A stretch of DNA of 6,172 bases from Brachybacterium sp. (GTDB lineage Bacteria > Actinomycetota > Actinomycetes > Actinomycetales > Dermabacteraceae), in assembly GCA_027322375.1 (NCBI GenBank), contig DAHVRS010000101.1, forward strand, positions 1 to 6,172. Direction: 5' to 3'. Positions 5,175 through 6,172 of this stretch are shown piece after piece. Made by a program: the position numbers and the translations under genes. The notes beneath the pieces are model-generated. The model did not search any database. It was not told the DNA's origin and worked only from the letters and a program-made list of their open reading frames with translations. Position 1 is the first letter of the stretch. Each line of letters begins with the position of its first letter.

Positions 5175-6172
5175 ATGAGCACCACAGAACTGGGCCCCTC
5201 CGCGAGCGACCTCCCCGAGGATCGCGACCGCGAGCGCGACGCTGAGGAGGCACTCCTCGCCTCCCTCCCGTACCGCCTGCGCGATGTGGTCGCCCGCTCT
5301 CCGCGCACCCGCGACTCCCTCCCTTCCCGCGGTGGCTGCGCCGACGATCCCCAGCTCAGCGATGCCACGCAGCGGGTCTGGGACGCCGAGCACGCCGTCG
5401 CGCAGGCCCAGGCCGCGCAGTATCGGGCTCTGGCCGCTCTGCACGAGCTGGACGGCGAGTACGAGGAGGTGACTGAGCTCGACGAGGTCGACACCCTGCG
5501 CGCCGCCCTCGGCCTCCGCGTCTCCCGCAGCGCCGCCAGCTGGTACCTCCGCGACGCCTACCAGGCCGTGCATCATCTTCCCCGCGCCCTCGCGCGGCTG
5601 GAGTCGGGGGAGCTTCCGTCGGCCTGGTTCCAGCGGATGCTGCGCTCCGCGCGCCCGCTCTCCGATGCGTCCCGTCAAGATCTCGACCGGGTCATCTCCA
5701 CCTGGTCGGCGGATATCAGCCCCGAACGCTTCTTCACGCTTCTGCGCGCGCTCGTCGAGCACCTCCGCGCCCGTGAAGACCGCCCTTCCGCCTCGGAGGC
5801 ATTCGAGCGCCGAGTGGAACTCCTTCCTTCGACGACCCCGGGAACGGGAATCCTCCAGATCGTCGGGCCGGTCCCCGAGATCCTCGCGCGGTGGAAGTCT
5901 CTGGACGAGTCCGCGCGCGCGGTCCAGGCCGGTCAGCGCGCTGCCGTCCGCGACGGCACTCCCATTCCGCACGACCCCGACGGGAAAGTCCTCGAGACCG
6001 GCCGCACCACCTCGCTCTCCGAGCTGCGCTACCGCCTCCTCGAGGCCGCCGCGCTCGACACCGACGGCATCGACGTCCCGGCCTCCCGCTTCCGCCCGAA
6101 CGTCACCGTCCCAGTGCTCACCCTCGCCGGTGCGTCCGATGAGCCCGGCATGCTCGACGGGGTCACCCCGCT
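5175..6172 (+). CDS. DUF222 (13E12-type) HNH endonuclease family protein, N-terminal part
   Basis: An open frame of 332 codons without a stop runs off the window. The region is predominantly helical and charged: an acidic/arginine-rich start (12-25), helices around 60-110, then ALGLRVSRSAASWYLRDA (111-128), LPRALARLESGELPSAWFQRML (135-156), and SRFRPNVTVPVLTLAGASDEPGMLDGVTP (304-332). These are the layout and signature turns of the actinobacterial DUF222 domain, which usually precedes a C-terminal HNH nuclease motif. That motif would lie outside the window, so nuclease activity cannot be judged here. The family is often present in many copies per genome and its biological role is poorly known. 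The start at 5175 is favoured by GGAGG (5162-5166) spaced 8 bases. In-frame ATG 5157 and GTG 5112 are alternatives with weaker sites. No signal peptide or membrane segment is visible. Confidence 0.85.
   Translation, partial: MSTTELGPSASDLPEDRDRERDAEEALLASLPYRLRDVVARSPRTRDSLPSRGGCADDPQLSDATQRVWDAEHAVAQAQAAQYRALAALHELDGEYEEVTELDEVDTLRAALGLRVSRSAASWYLRDAYQAVHHLPRALARLESGELPSAWFQRMLRSARPLSDASRQDLDRVISTWSADISPERFFTLLRALVEHLRAREDRPSASEAFERRVELLPSTTPGTGILQIVGPVPEILARWKSLDESARAVQAGQRAAVRDGTPIPHDPDGKVLETGRTTSLSELRYRLLEAAALDTDGIDVPASRFRPNVTVPVLTLAGASDEPGMLDGVTP

Noticed and set aside
5049..5972. 307-codon minus-strand open frame opposite the DUF222 gene
   Set aside because: No recognisable motifs; the plus-strand frame has a strong ribosome site and DUF222 signatures, and the minus-strand frame also runs into the DnaA-box and inverted-repeat region.

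Overview
The window is very GC-rich bacterial DNA with tightly packed, start-stop-overlapping genes. Together with a DUF222/HNH-family (13E12-type) gene, this points to a high-GC actinobacterium, most likely in Micrococcales. A Dermabacteraceae-like host such as Brachybacterium is a guess, not a demonstrated assignment.

Left and centre (about 105-4764, all on the minus strand): a complete thiamin salvage operon. Reading 5'->3' on the minus strand there is a weak promoter (4764-4734), a TPP riboswitch (4726-4649), a ThiD-TenA fusion gene (4647-2929), a 12-TM major facilitator transporter (2932-1571), thiM (1574-792), thiE (795-139) and a GC-rich hairpin that probably terminates the transcript (124-105). 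All three gene junctions are 4-base ATGA overlaps, so translation of the four genes is likely coupled. The logic is salvage: TenA recovers the HMP pyrimidine from degraded thiamin, ThiD phosphorylates it twice, ThiM phosphorylates the thiazole alcohol, ThiE joins the two halves into thiamin phosphate, and the transporter presumably imports a precursor. No thiC or thiG is present in the window.

Intergenic region (about 4740-5174): no convincing gene. From left to right it holds the thi promoter, a short array of 23-bp direct repeats (4778-4846), and a dense cluster of five canonical DnaA boxes (4931-5065). Four of the boxes lie in two tandem 35-bp units. The fifth sits in the loop of an inverted repeat. 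A weak promoter for the rightward gene follows.

Right (5175-6172, plus strand): the N-terminal 332 codons of a DUF222-type protein of the HNH-endonuclease/13E12 family, cut by the window edge before the HNH motif would appear.

The points most worth a second look are the DnaA-box cluster far from any dnaA/dnaN context, the riboswitch whose closing helix abuts the start codon of a fully coupled operon, and the thiamin-regulated MFS transporter of unknown substrate.
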